From the NCBI GenBank assembly GCA_900541855.1, contig UQLD01000010.1:10196-74195 (forward strand): a stretch of DNA of 64,000 nt, written 5' to 3'. This document shows, in pieces, positions 10,091 through 19,836 of this stretch. A program made the translations under genes and the position numbers. Numbering within the stretch: position 1 is the first letter of the stretch; each line of letters starts with the position of its first letter. The DNA is from an uncultured Collinsella sp. (GTDB lineage: Bacteria; Actinomycetota; Coriobacteriia; Coriobacteriales; Coriobacteriaceae). The notes beneath the pieces were generated by a model that did no database searches, was not told where the DNA came from, and worked only from the letters and a program-made list of their open reading frames with translations.

Positions 10091-12544
10091 CTAGCCGCGG
10101 ACCTCGCCGTTTACGCCCTTGCACACCTTGGTAACGATCTTCTGGTGCGCCTTTTCGACCTCTTCGCTGGTAAGCGTGTGGTCGTCGGAGCGATACGTAA
10201 GCGCAAAGGCCATGGACTTCTTGCCCGCTCCGATGCGGATGGGATCGCGGTAGACGTCGAACAGACGCACATCCTCGAGCAGCTTGCCTCCGGCGCTGGT
10301 AATACGGCGCTCAAGATCCTCGCAGGTCACAGTGTTGTCGACCACGATAGCAAGGTCGTGCTCAACGGCCGGGTACTGCGAGAACTCACGGTAGTTCTCC
10401 TGGTTGCGGGCGCCCTTGATCAGCTTGTCCAGGTCGAGCTCAAAGGCAACGACAACCTCGTCAATGCCCATAGCCTCGCGCGCCTCGGGGTGAATCTCGC
10501 CAACCCAGCCCAGCACGGTACCGCCGGACAGAACCTCGGCGGCGCGACCCGGCTGCAAGAAGGCATAGCCCTCGCCCTCGACGGGACGGAAGCGAACCTT
10601 CTCGATGCGCAGCTGAGCAAGCAGCTCCTCGACAATGCCCTTGCCAAAGAAGAAGCGCAGCTTACGGTACTTCATGTTCCAGGACTGCTCGCTCCACTGG
10701 CCCGAGAGCACGCCCGCCACGGACTTGGTCTCCTTGGGCAGGCTGGCGTTCTCGCGGCCATGGAACAGGCTGCCGACCTCGTACAGGTGCACGTTGGGCG
10801 TGCCGTGGGCCTCGTTGTAGGCCACAGACTGCAGCAGACCCGGCAGCAGCGAGCGGCGCATCTCGGTCTGCTCGGCCACCAGCGGGTTCATGAGAACCAC
10901 GGGGCAGCCGCGGCCCTCGGTGGACATACCAATCTTCTCCAGGTCGCCCGGGGCGGCAAAGCCAAAGGTCGTGGTCTCGTTGAGGCCGCAGGCGCGCAGG
11001 ATCTCGCCGACCTTACGGGTGAGCTTCTGCTCGCGGGTCAGGCCGCCGATGTGGTTCTTGGCAGCCGGGATGGTCGCCGTAACGCGGCCCATGCCCCATA
11101 GGCGCAGGACCTCCTCGATCAGGTCGATCTCACGCGGCAGGTCGGGACGGAAGCTCGGCGGGGTGACCATGAAGTCCTCGCCGTCGCGCTCGACGGTGCA
11201 GCCCAGGCGGGTGAGCGAACGCTCGATAAAGTCGGGCTCGATGTCGGCACCGCAGATGGCACGCACGCGGGCCAGGCGCAGCTTAATGCTGTCGATGGTC
11301 TTGGGCGCGGGGAACACGTCCACATAGCCGGGAGCAACCTCGCCGCCGGCGATCTCCTCGATCAGCGCGCAGGTAACGTTGGCGACATCCACGCAGCCGG
11401 TCTCGTCGACCTGGCGCTCAAAGCGAATGGAGGCGTCGGAGATCAGCGACAGATCGCGGCTGGTGTGCGAGGTGCGACCGGCGTTGAAGCAGGCGCTCTC
11501 GACCATCACGTCGACGGTGTCGTCCTCGATCTCGGAATCCATGCCGCCCATTACGCCGGCCAGCGCCACGGGACGCTCGCCGTCGGTGATGAGGCCCATA
11601 CCGGCGTCGAGCACGCGCTCCTCGCCGTCGAGCGTCGTGAACTTCTCGTCCTGCTGGGCGGCGCGAACCACCACACGACGGTGGCCATCGCGCTCGGCAA
11701 AGGTGTCCAGGTCAAAGGCGTGCAGCGGCTGACCGGTGAGCATCATCACATAGTTGGTGATGTCGACGATGTTGTTGTGCGGGCGCACGCCCAAGGCGTT
11801 AAGGCGCTTGACCATCCAGTCGGGCGACGGGCCGACCTTGACGTTGCGCACGATGCGGGCAACGTAGCGGTCGCACAGGCCCTCGTCGGCAATCTCGACC
11901 GAAAGCTCGTCGTCGGTCGCGCGGCCGGTCTCGGCCTTGATGGCGGGCAGCTCAACGTGGAAATCGCGGTCGAAGATGGCGCCGGTCTCGCGGGCCATGC
12001 CGATCATGGACAGGCAATCGGGACGGTTGGGCGTGATCTCGCAGTCGAGCACGGTGTCGCTCGAGCCCACGTACTCGGCAAACGGCATGCCGCAGGGCGT
12101 ATCCTCGGGCAGGATCATGATGCCGGAGTGGTCGCCGCCCAAGCCGAGCTCGCGCGCGGAGCAGTTCATGCCCATGGACACGACGCCGCGAAGCTTGCTC
12201 TTCTTGATCTTGACGTCGCCGGGCAGGACAGCGCCGATCATGGCCGTGACGATGTGGTCGCCGGCCTCGAAGTTCTGCGCGCCGCAGACGATCTGCAGCG
12301 GAGCGGGATTGCCGTCGGCGTCGAGATTCTTGTCGCCCACATCGACCGAGCACACATACATGTGGTCGCTATCGGGGTGCGGGATCTTGGTGAGCACCTT
12401 GGCGGTCACCACGTGGTCGAAGGACTCGCCCACGGTGTCGATCGCCTCGACCTCGGTGCCGGTACGGATATATTCGTCCGAAAGGGTCTTGGGATCCTCC
12501 GGAATATCGATCATGGTCTTGAGCCAGTCGTAAGAAACGCGCAT
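10091..12544 (-). CDS. pheT: Phenylalanine--tRNA ligase beta subunit
   Basis: Beta subunit of the cytoplasmic (alpha-beta)2 synthetase that charges tRNA-Phe (817 aa, normal length). In order it shows an N-terminal helix, an OB-fold tRNA-binding domain (residues ~40-150, with PHPDSDHM), the B3/B4 editing region, the B5 domain, the catalytic-like core (LPREIDLIEEVLRLWG) and a C-terminal ferredoxin-like anticodon-binding domain ending near VCKGVNGEVRG. ATG at 12544 follows AGGAG by five bases. It is downstream of pheS but separated from it by 162 bases, most of which is a structured repeat; in most genomes the two genes nearly touch. Confidence 0.97.
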   Translation of the reverse strand: MRVSYDWLKTMIDIPEDPKTLSDEYIRTGTEVEAIDTVGESFDHVVTAKVLTKIPHPDSDHMYVCSVDVGDKNLDADGNPAPLQIVCGAQNFEAGDHIVTAMIGAVLPGDVKIKKSKLRGVVSMGMNCSARELGLGGDHSGIMILPEDTPCGMPFAEYVGSSDTVLDCEITPNRPDCLSMIGMARETGAIFDRDFHVELPAIKAETGRATDDELSVEIADEGLCDRYVARIVRNVKVGPSPDWMVKRLNALGVRPHNNIVDITNYVMMLTGQPLHAFDLDTFAERDGHRRVVVRAAQQDEKFTTLDGEERVLDAGMGLITDGERPVALAGVMGGMDSEIEDDTVDVMVESACFNAGRTSHTSRDLSLISDASIRFERQVDETGCVDVANVTCALIEEIAGGEVAPGYVDVFPAPKTIDSIKLRLARVRAICGADIEPDFIERSLTRLGCTVERDGEDFMVTPPSFRPDLPREIDLIEEVLRLWGMGRVTATIPAAKNHIGGLTREQKLTRKVGEILRACGLNETTTFGFAAPGDLEKIGMSTEGRGCPVVLMNPLVAEQTEMRRSLLPGLLQSVAYNEAHGTPNVHLYEVGSLFHGRENASLPKETKSVAGVLSGQWSEQSWNMKYRKLRFFFGKGIVEELLAQLRIEKVRFRPVEGEGYAFLQPGRAAEVLSGGTVLGWVGEIHPEAREAMGIDEVVVAFELDLDKLIKGARNQENYREFSQYPAVEHDLAIVVDNTVTCEDLERRITSAGGKLLEDVRLFDVYRDPIRIGAGKKSMAFALTYRSDDHTLTSEEVEKAHQKIVTKVCKGVNGEVRG

Positions 12545-12603
12545 GTAGCTCTCCTAGTTCTTAATCTCCGCATAGGGAGGAAATATCAAATGAAGACGTT
12601 CGC

Positions 12604-12710
12604 CTTAGGGTTGTCCAGGTGCCCCAGGTTGGCGTGAAAGAGGAGCGACGCGTACTAAAGGTACGCGAGCGACGGTTGAACGCCAAGATGGGGTGCCTGG
12701 GCAAGCCTAA
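12604..12710. ncRNA. Structured repeat element, family S1, copy 1
   Basis: The outer arms 12604-12624 and 12690-12710 pair with a few mismatches. Inside are stem TTGGCGT/ACGCCAA (12629-12635/12680-12686), purine-rich internal loops, and a 7-bp hairpin (12649-12655/12661-12667). A second copy at 39161-39258 has different stem bases that still pair, but nearly the same loops. The last three bases of pheS lie inside the 3' arm. Direction of action is unclear; both copies lie where minus-strand transcripts pass. Confidence 0.6.
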
Positions 12711-13783
12711 AATTGGTTCAGGAAACGCATATCGCCTGTCATCAGGGTTCTGAGGTCCGGCAGGTCGTAGCGCAGGGCCGCGACGCGCTCGGCGCCAATA
12801 CCAAAGGCGAAGCCGGTGTACTTCTCGGGGTCGATACCGCAGTTGATCAGGACGTTGGGGTCGACCATGCCGCAGCCCAGGATCTCGATCCAGCCGCTGT
12901 GTTTGCAGAAGTTGCAGCCCTTGCCGCCGCACACATGGCAGCTCACGTCCACCTCGCAGGAAGGCTCAGTGAAGGGGAAGAAGTGCGGGCGGTAACGCGT
13001 CTTGCGGTCCTCGCCAAACATGCACTTAACAAAGTAGTCGAGCGTGCCCTTAAGATCGCCAAAGGTGATGCCCTCGTCGACGACCAGGCCCTCGATCTGG
13101 TTGAACTGCGGCAGGTGGCAGGCGTCGGCCGTGTCGGGACGATAGACGGTGCCCGGGCAGATCATGTAGATGGGCGGCTTCTGCGACTCCATGGTGTGGA
13201 TCTGCACGCCCGAGGTCTGGGTGCGCAGCAGCACGTCGGACTCGCCGTGGGCGTGAGCCTCGGGGTGTGCGACGCTGCCGGGGTTGTTGTCGACCACGTA
13301 GAAGGTGTCGCGGGCCGAGCGGCTCGGGTGATCCATGGGGGCGTTGAGCGCGGTGAAGTTGTAGTAGGAGGTGTCGACCATGGGACCGGACTCGACGGTG
13401 TAGCCGATGCCGCAGAAGATGTCCTCGGCCTCCTCGATGATCTGCTTGATCAGGTGCTGGTGACCGATCTGCGGACGGATGCCCGGCAGCGTGATATCGA
13501 CGGCCTCGTGCTCGAGTGTGTGCTTGAGGGCGGCGGCCTTCATCTCGGTGGTGCGCTCGTCGAGCATGCCCTCAATCAGCTGGCGCATCTCGTTGGCGCG
13601 CTTGCCCATCATGGGACGATCCTCGGGGGCGAGCTTGCCCATCATGCGCATCAGGCCAGTGATGCGGCCCTTGCGGCCGAGCAGCTCAACGCGCGCGGCC
13701 TCGAGCTTTGCGGCGTCGTCGGCGCCCGCGACGAGCTCCTTGGCCTCTTCCTCGAGTTTGACCAGATCATCAATCAGACTCAT
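12707..13783 (-). CDS. pheS: Phenylalanine--tRNA ligase alpha subunit
   Basis: Catalytic subunit of phenylalanyl-tRNA synthetase (358 aa). After an N-terminal coiled coil (residues ~1-90) come class II motifs: HPLI-type start of the core, motif 2 region FRPDTADACHLPQFNQIEGL, FEPSCEVD-like TEPSCEVDVSCHVCGGKGC with a four-Cys knuckle, and motif 3 GIGAERVAALRYDLPDLR. The frame is open further upstream, but the start is set at ATG 13783 (MSLIDDLVKLE) because AAGGGAAG lies just before it and the T-box leader occupies the upstream part. Expression is controlled by that leader. Confidence 0.96.
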   Translation of the reverse strand: MSLIDDLVKLEEEAKELVAGADDAAKLEAARVELLGRKGRITGLMRMMGKLAPEDRPMMGKRANEMRQLIEGMLDERTTEMKAAALKHTLEHEAVDITLPGIRPQIGHQHLIKQIIEEAEDIFCGIGYTVESGPMVDTSYYNFTALNAPMDHPSRSARDTFYVVDNNPGSVAHPEAHAHGESDVLLRTQTSGVQIHTMESQKPPIYMICPGTVYRPDTADACHLPQFNQIEGLVVDEGITFGDLKGTLDYFVKCMFGEDRKTRYRPHFFPFTEPSCEVDVSCHVCGGKGCNFCKHSGWIEILGCGMVDPNVLINCGIDPEKYTGFAFGIGAERVAALRYDLPDLRTLMTGDMRFLNQF

Positions 13784-13869
13784 GTCTTCCCTTTCGTCTC
13801 TCGCGCTCCCCGCTTGCCGAGGCGGCTGCCGCCGTCTGACGTTGCGAAAACGCGGCCCGGTTCGGTAAC

Positions 13870-14150
13870 AAAAAACCGCCCTCGGGCATGTGCATTGCCC
13901 AAGGACGGTTGAATTCCGCGGTACCACCTTGTTTGACCCGGCGGATGTCTGGCCCGCCGCGCCCACTCTTTGCCCCTTGTCGCGAGGCTCACGGCTTCCC
14001 TACTGGGGCTTCGCCGCCGCTGGCCGCGTGCCCGTTGAGGTCGCTGCTCGGGAGTGAACGCTTGGCCCTTGTCACCGCAGGAAGGCTTGCAGCCCATGAC
14101 CTTCCCTCTCTTGCCGGCGACGCGGCGGGCAAAACCCTCTCCGTCAACGC
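13870..14150 (-). promoter_or_regulatory. T-box riboswitch leader of pheST
   Basis: The minus strand carries the canonical T-box antiterminator sequence AAGGTGGTACCGCGG (13916-13930), followed by a terminator stem (13876-13909) and a T run (13870-13875). About 130 bases upstream of the T-box lies a stem I region with a GCGTTCACTCC specifier loop. Its TTC triplet (14056-14058) is a Phe codon, so uncharged tRNA-Phe should pair there and permit read-through into pheS. Downstream genes are exactly those predicted. Confidence 0.93.
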
Positions 14151-14287
14151 ATTGGGCTATAGGATACCACATTGTGTGGGCGTATCGCCGCGTTCCGTTT
14201 TGTTCGTGCTGGGTACAAGGCAGGTAGCTGTGCAAACTGGCCGTGCGCCCGGCCGTGGCGTTCGGCTCGCGAGATCAAGGATATGGT

Positions 14288-15862
14288 ATGGAAAAGAAGC
14301 ACGATAAGAAGGCCAAGCCCGCAGCGGGCAAGACGCCCAAAGGCATGAAGGTCGATAAGGCCGTCAAAAAATTCCGCAAGCTCGAAGGCAAACTGTGGAC
14401 CCGCGAGTACCTGCTCAAGATTGCCGAGTTTGACGGCGCGACCATTGCTCCCGCCAACGGTGCCGCCGCCCGTGCCGACGCCATGGGCACCCTTGCCGGC
14501 GAGCACCATAAGCTCCTGACCAGCGAAAAGTCTGTCGAACTTGTACGTTCGCTGGCACGCGAGACCGTCACCGGCGGAAAGATCGACGACCCGCAGCTGC
14601 TTGACGAGATTCGCGTGCTCGGCCGCGACCAGCGCGAGGCAAGCGTCATCCCCACCGAGGAGGCCGAGGCCTGGACCAGGCTCACCTGCGAGGCCGACGC
14701 CGTGTGGCACAAGGCCAAAGCGGCCAACGACTGGGCGAGCTTTGAGCCCTATGTGGACAAAATCGTCAGCCAGCTCAAGCATCAGGCCGAGCTCATGGAC
14801 CCCAAGCGCGACCCATACGACGTGTGGCTCGACCAGTACGAGCGCGGCCTTTCCACCGAGAGCTTCGATGCGTTTTGCGACGAGGTTAAGGCCACGGTCG
14901 TGCCGCTCGTGCACGCCATCGGCGAGCGCGGCCAGCAGCCCGCTGCAGACTTTTTGCACGCCCGCGTGCCCGAGGCCGCCCAGCGCGCCATGAGCTTCGA
15001 CCTGATGAAACTCGTCGGCCTGGACCTGGACGACACCACGCTTGCCTTTACCGAGCATCCGTTTAGCGAGGGCTTCTCGGTGGGCGACGCGCGCATCGCC
15101 ACGCACATCTACGAGGACGATTGCATATCCAACGTCTACAGCATCATCCACGAGGCCGGCCACGCCATGTACGAGCTGGGCGTGAACCCCGCCTACGCGC
15201 GCACGTGCCTGGAGGGCGGCACCTCCATGGGCATCCACGAGAGCCAGAGCCGCTTTTTCGAGAACACCGTGGGCCGCAGCCGCGCCTTTATGGGACCGCT
15301 GCTCGAGGTGCTGCGCCGCCACGCGCCCGAGGTCTACGGCAACGTGGACGAGGACACGCTCTACCGCGCCGTGAACATCGCTCAGCCGTCGCTGATCCGT
15401 ACCGAGGCCGACGAGCTCACCTACCCGCTGCATATCATGGTGCGTTACGAGATTGAACGCATGCTGTTTGCCGGCGAGGCCACGGCCAAGGACATCCCCG
15501 CGCTTTGGAATCGCTTTATGGACGAGTACCTGGGCATTCCCGTTCCCGACGACACACGCGGCTGCCTGCAAGATACGCACTGGAGCGGCGGCTCGTTTGG
15601 CTACTTCCCCACGTATGCGCTGGGTAGCGCCTACGATGCCATGTTTGTGCCGGCCATGTGCCGCGACGGCGTCGACCTCAATGGCGCCTGTGCGAGCGGC
15701 GATCTGGCGCCCGTCCGCGCCTGGCTGGGCGAGCACATTTGGCAGTGGGGCCGCGCCAAGGACGCGCCGGAACTCATCAAGGGCGCATGCGGCATGGCGT
15801 TCGATGCCCGCTACTACTGCAGCTACCTGCAGGACAAGTTCACCACGCTCTACGAGCTGTAA
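14288..15862 (+). CDS. Carboxypeptidase, peptidase family M32
   Basis: Cytoplasmic zinc metallocarboxypeptidase that trims C-terminal residues from peptides (524 aa). The HEAGH zinc motif is at residues 288-292, the third-ligand helix at HESQSRFFEN (from 317), and the M32 signatures YPLH and SFGYFPTYALG follow. The chosen ATG at 14288 has AAGGA upstream; an in-frame ATG at 14243 lacks an RBS. The first ~30 residues form a Lys/Pro-rich extension absent from most relatives. The gene diverges from the pheS leader and ends before a strong hairpin. Confidence 0.93.
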   Translation: MEKKHDKKAKPAAGKTPKGMKVDKAVKKFRKLEGKLWTREYLLKIAEFDGATIAPANGAAARADAMGTLAGEHHKLLTSEKSVELVRSLARETVTGGKIDDPQLLDEIRVLGRDQREASVIPTEEAEAWTRLTCEADAVWHKAKAANDWASFEPYVDKIVSQLKHQAELMDPKRDPYDVWLDQYERGLSTESFDAFCDEVKATVVPLVHAIGERGQQPAADFLHARVPEAAQRAMSFDLMKLVGLDLDDTTLAFTEHPFSEGFSVGDARIATHIYEDDCISNVYSIIHEAGHAMYELGVNPAYARTCLEGGTSMGIHESQSRFFENTVGRSRAFMGPLLEVLRRHAPEVYGNVDEDTLYRAVNIAQPSLIRTEADELTYPLHIMVRYEIERMLFAGEATAKDIPALWNRFMDEYLGIPVPDDTRGCLQDTHWSGGSFGYFPTYALGSAYDAMFVPAMCRDGVDLNGACASGDLAPVRAWLGEHIWQWGRAKDAPELIKGACGMAFDARYYCSYLQDKFTTLYEL

Positions 15863-15884
15863 GGCATAACCGACACGTCAACGC

Positions 15885-15924
15885 AAAGGGGACGCCGCGG
15901 AACCAATCCGCGGCGCCCCCTTTC
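15885..15924 (+). terminator. Terminator after the M32 carboxypeptidase gene
   Basis: A long GC-rich stem built from GGGG, CGCCGCGGA and its complement with loop ACCAA, followed by CCCTTTCC on the plus strand. It could serve the converging glmM gene as well, since AAAGGGG flanks the other side. A half-copy of the AAGAACGTCCCC repeat lies at 15938-15950. Confidence 0.7.
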
Positions 15925-15959
15925 CACCTAGTTGTTTAAGAACGTCCCCAATGACTACC

Positions 15960-17291
15960 TTACAGAGCCTCGAGCGCGTTGGCGATGCGCTTCATGGCGG
16001 CATCGGCGGATGCTTGGTCGGGCGCCTCGGCCAGCACGCGGATAACCGACTCGGTTCCGCTCTTGCGCACGAGCACGCGGCCCTCGCCTGCCAGCGCAGC
16101 CTCGGCCTCGGCGATGGCGTTCTGCACGCCCATGTTCTCGAGCGCGGCGTCCTTGTCCGCCACGTGCACGGCCACCTGCGCCTGCGGCAGCAGCTTGCAC
16201 GGAGCCGTGAGCTGCGAGAGCGTCTCGCGCTCGGCACGAATCACTTCCATCACGCGCAGCGAGGTCATAATGCCGTCGCCCGTGCGCTCGATATCGCCAA
16301 AGATCGTATGGCCCGTCTGCTCGCCACCCAGGCTGTAGCCGCCCTCGCGCATCTTGGCATACACGTGACGGTCGCCCACGCCGCTGGTCACGGCGCTCAG
16401 ACCGGCAAGCTCCAGCGACTTGACCAGGCCAAAGTTGCTGGCAATCGTCGGCACCACGGTACCGCCCGAGAGTCGCCCGTGCTTGTTCAGATACACGCCG
16501 CACACGTACAGGATCTGGTCGCCGTCTACCACGCGACCGCGCTCATCCACGGCCAGGCAGCGGTCGGCATCGCCGTCGTAGGCAAAACCCACGTCCAGGC
16601 CCTGCTCCACCACATGGCGCTGCAGACGCTCCATATGCGTGGAGCCGCAGTCGACGTTGATGTTAAAACCATCGGGCGCGGCGTTGATCACGCGCACGTC
16701 AGCGCCCAGCGCGTCGAACACCGGCTTGGCCACCGAGGAAGCCGAGCCGTTGGCGCAGTCGATACCGATCTTGACGCCCTGCAGCGAAAAGTTCACGCTG
16801 GCGATGAGCGAAGCAATGTAGCGGTTGCGGCCCTGCATGTAGTCCACCGTGGCGCCGATGTGGTTGCCCGTGGCCAGCGGCACCTCGCTCTTGCCATCGA
16901 TGTAGTCCTCGATGAGCTCCAGTACGTCCTCGTCCATCTTAAAGCCGTCGCTGTTGACGAGCTTAATGCCGTTATCGCAAAACGGGTTGTGGCTCGCGCT
17001 GATCATGATGCCGCAATCGAAGCAGCCCTCCACGGTCTGATGCGCCACGCCCGGCGTGGGGATCACGTGCAGCATATAGGCGTCCGCACCGCTCGCGACC
17101 AGACCGCTCACCAGCGCCGCCTCGAACATATAACTCGAGCGACGCGTGTCCTTGCCCACGATGACGCGTGCCTTGCGCTCGCGGTTGGCGCCGTAATACC
17201 AGCCCACAAAACGGCCAATCTTATAAGCGTGCTCTACCGTCAGCCCAACGTTGGCCTCACCGCGAAAGCCGTCGGTGCCAAAGTACTTCAT
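15960..17291 (-). CDS. glmM: Phosphoglucosamine mutase
   Basis: Interconverts glucosamine-6-phosphate and glucosamine-1-phosphate in the UDP-GlcNAc pathway for cell-wall synthesis (443 aa). It starts KYFGTDGFRGEAN, carries the phosphoserine loop ISASHNPFCDNGIK near residue 100, the metal-binding DGDADR near residue 240, the sugar-specificity GEQTGH and a C-terminal VRKSGTE phosphate loop. AAGGAGG lies before the ATG. It is downstream of the DUF4012 gene but separated from it by a terminator. Confidence 0.96.
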   Translation of the reverse strand: MKYFGTDGFRGEANVGLTVEHAYKIGRFVGWYYGANRERKARVIVGKDTRRSSYMFEAALVSGLVASGADAYMLHVIPTPGVAHQTVEGCFDCGIMISASHNPFCDNGIKLVNSDGFKMDEDVLELIEDYIDGKSEVPLATGNHIGATVDYMQGRNRYIASLIASVNFSLQGVKIGIDCANGSASSVAKPVFDALGADVRVINAAPDGFNINVDCGSTHMERLQRHVVEQGLDVGFAYDGDADRCLAVDERGRVVDGDQILYVCGVYLNKHGRLSGGTVVPTIASNFGLVKSLELAGLSAVTSGVGDRHVYAKMREGGYSLGGEQTGHTIFGDIERTGDGIMTSLRVMEVIRAERETLSQLTAPCKLLPQAQVAVHVADKDAALENMGVQNAIAEAEAALAGEGRVLVRKSGTESVIRVLAEAPDQASADAAMKRIANALEAL

Positions 17292-17302
17292 GCGCCCTCC
17301 TT

Positions 17303-17337
17303 ACAAAATAGGGGCGGACAGATTGCCTGTCCGCCCC
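17303..17337 (-). terminator. Terminator of the DUF4012 gene
   Basis: An 11-bp perfect stem (17311-17321 with 17327-17337) is followed on the minus strand by TATTTTG. Confidence 0.8.
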
Positions 17338-17374
17338 AAAATGGTACTCGATTATCTGCGCTACCAGAAAAACC

Positions 17375-19687
17375 CTACGCCGACGCGCTGTCGCGAGCCG
17401 CCTGGCATGTAGGGGTCTGACGCAGCGTAAGAGGCTTGTCCCCCGCCTCGGCCGACGTGGTCAGCGTATACGTGATCGTCGTCGTCTCGCCAGCATGCAG
17501 GTCAACGGTGCCCGAATAGAAGGGGATTCCATGCCACGTAGCGGCACCAAGACCAAACTGGGTACCCTCAACCGTAAGGTCACTGATGTTGCCACCCATC
17601 GGGGCAAACAACGAGACATTCAGACGCTCGTCGTCACGCGCGGCATCGGGCGCGCTCGCCGCAACGTAGTCGGGCAGCTTGCCAGCCTCCTCCTGCGTCA
17701 TGATGTTCGTCAGGGTAACGGTGATGCGATAGGAGCACGTGCCGTCGCCGTTCTTCACGCCCTGACCAATCTGAGTGTCGGCGTTCAGATACCAGTCGAG
17801 CTTGGAGAAACTCAGGTTGTTAAAGTAAACGCCGGCAACGGGATCGGCACTCGGATCATCCGGATCGGGCAGCGAAGCGTCAATGCCCGTCTCTTTGATG
17901 GCATTCTGCTCATCATCGTTTCTCATCCACGCGATCAGGCGGCCCTCTTCGGCACCGCGCTCAACGGCGCTGACAAGCTTCGTAACATCGACATCGCCGA
18001 TACCGCCAAGGACCTTGTCGAAGGCAGCGCTGGCGACGGATGCAAAGATGCCGTCCGACTCCTCGACCGGATAGTTCCAGTACACATCGTGCATGAGGAC
18101 CTTTGCGGCGTTGGTGCCGTCGACAACCGTTCCGTCGGGCAGTGACACGTTACCGACCAGGCCCAGCAGATACTGCAGGAACACCGGGTCGATACCGATG
18201 ACGCCATCAACGTCCTGTCCATACTGGGACTTCCACAGCGCGGCGACACGCTGCGAGTTGCGGGGCCAATCAGGCGAATAGGTATTGCCCGAGTTGTACA
18301 GGTTGCTGTGGTTGCCGAACAGCGCCTCATCCTCTTCGTCGACGCTCTCGACCGCCTCATCCTCGCTGAGTCCAATGCGGGGAACAAACTCGCCAATCGA
18401 CATCTGACCGTCGGTGACCGAAATCAGGCCCTGCGAACCGCCAAAGCCGCCGCAGGCACGAATCTCGACGTTGTTCATGGCGTACATAAGGTAGTTGCGC
18501 GTCTGGCCGTTGGCGCCGAGCATCTGGGGAAGGACGGGGGCGACCTTCTCCGCCGCGTCAACCGCGCCGTTGAGGGTGGCAAAGCCGTCCTTGGCCTTAT
18601 CGACCAGCTCGGTCACCTGGGAAATATGAGTATCGCCAATGCCCTGGACCTTCTCGTTGGCGCTCTTGAACACCTTCGAGCTGCTGGAAAGCGAATCGGC
18701 GACCGCCTGCAGCGCGGACACGTTAATCATGCCGTCCTGGAACAGCTTGCCGGGCGTAGCCTGCGAAAGGTTATCGGCCATGGGAACCAGCGCATTGCTC
18801 GAGACATCGGACAGGGCGTCAATCATGGTGCGGGCCGCATTGATATCGCTGCCATACACCGGGATAAACGAAGCCGCCGTCCACAGCGGGCTCGAGGTCT
18901 CCGCCTTCATGCTGTTACAGAGCTCATCGATCTTCTTCGCGTCGTCAGGCAGCGTCGAAAAATCGCCCGACGTGACCTTGTCCTTAAGGCCACCGACGAT
19001 CTCGACAGCCTCCTTCGCTTCGCTCTTTACGATCTTTGCCGAGTTAAGCAGCATAAAGCCGCTTGCGCCAAGCGCAACGAGAAGCACCGCGACTACAGCG
19101 GCAATAATGGCGCCGGTGTGACGCTTTTTGCGCTCGCCCTTGCGATGGCGATGACGGACCAGACCGTCAGAGGTCGAACTCGACGAAGCATCGCTACCGT
19201 AGTTCAAGCCAAAATCGTAATAATCTTCCTTGGAACCCGAGCCCGCAAACTCGGCACCGCTATCATCCAGGCGGGCGAACGTGCCTGTCTCGGAGGCGCC
19301 GGTGTAAATCGTGCCGAGGTTACCCGTAAGCCCCGCGCCACCGGCAGAGGGAGTATTGTTGTCGGCCTTGCCGGCATTAACGTTGCCGGCGCCATTCGCG
19401 GCGTTGGCAGCACCTGCGTTGTTCGCAGGTACCGAAGGAGCCCCGCTCGGCTGCGACGCAGAGGTTGCACCGCCCGCAAAGACATTTCCTCTTGCACGGC
19501 CGGTCTTTTTTGCCTTTTGAGACTGCTCGTACAGAGCGGTAAACATCGCCGTCTCGCCCGGGGACACGCGCTTACCGGAACCGCCCTGTCCAGCGCCGCC
19601 CGGCGTGCCGGCCTTACCAGCCCCGTTCGGACGCGGCGGAACTGCAGGGCGGCCGCTATCGCTGCCCTTAAAGTGATTACCAGCCAT
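17375..19687 (-). CDS. DUF4012 domain-containing membrane-anchored protein
   Basis: Predicted single-pass membrane protein of 770 residues with a large outside domain. Residues 1-190 are cytoplasmic and low in complexity (Gly/Ala/Asn/Pro-rich, with an HRHRKGERKKRH stop just before the membrane). A transmembrane helix spans about 191-215. The rest matches the DUF4012 pattern of actinobacterial cell-envelope proteins, including YLMYAMNNVEIRACGGFGGSQGLIS and IGIDPVFLQYLLGLVG; similar proteins are often linked to LytR-type envelope functions, but no enzyme activity is established. The ATG at 19687 is preferred over 19714 because GAGGA lies seven bases before it. Confidence 0.8.
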   Translation of the reverse strand: MAGNHFKGSDSGRPAVPPRPNGAGKAGTPGGAGQGGSGKRVSPGETAMFTALYEQSQKAKKTGRARGNVFAGGATSASQPSGAPSVPANNAGAANAANGAGNVNAGKADNNTPSAGGAGLTGNLGTIYTGASETGTFARLDDSGAEFAGSGSKEDYYDFGLNYGSDASSSSTSDGLVRHRHRKGERKKRHTGAIIAAVVAVLLVALGASGFMLLNSAKIVKSEAKEAVEIVGGLKDKVTSGDFSTLPDDAKKIDELCNSMKAETSSPLWTAASFIPVYGSDINAARTMIDALSDVSSNALVPMADNLSQATPGKLFQDGMINVSALQAVADSLSSSSKVFKSANEKVQGIGDTHISQVTELVDKAKDGFATLNGAVDAAEKVAPVLPQMLGANGQTRNYLMYAMNNVEIRACGGFGGSQGLISVTDGQMSIGEFVPRIGLSEDEAVESVDEEDEALFGNHSNLYNSGNTYSPDWPRNSQRVAALWKSQYGQDVDGVIGIDPVFLQYLLGLVGNVSLPDGTVVDGTNAAKVLMHDVYWNYPVEESDGIFASVASAAFDKVLGGIGDVDVTKLVSAVERGAEEGRLIAWMRNDDEQNAIKETGIDASLPDPDDPSADPVAGVYFNNLSFSKLDWYLNADTQIGQGVKNGDGTCSYRITVTLTNIMTQEEAGKLPDYVAASAPDAARDDERLNVSLFAPMGGNISDLTVEGTQFGLGAATWHGIPFYSGTVDLHAGETTTITYTLTTSAEAGDKPLTLRQTPTCQAARDSASA

Positions 19688-19836
19688 AAAGAAATCCTCG
19701 CAATTGAGTCGCAATGAAAAAGTCCATAACGTTACTAGTTTATGGCATTTTGAGCATCGACAGCTAAACTCCAGACACGGACATCAATTGGCGAAAATGC
19801 GGCACAACACCTTTTCCGTCTTGGCAGCGGCGCTAG

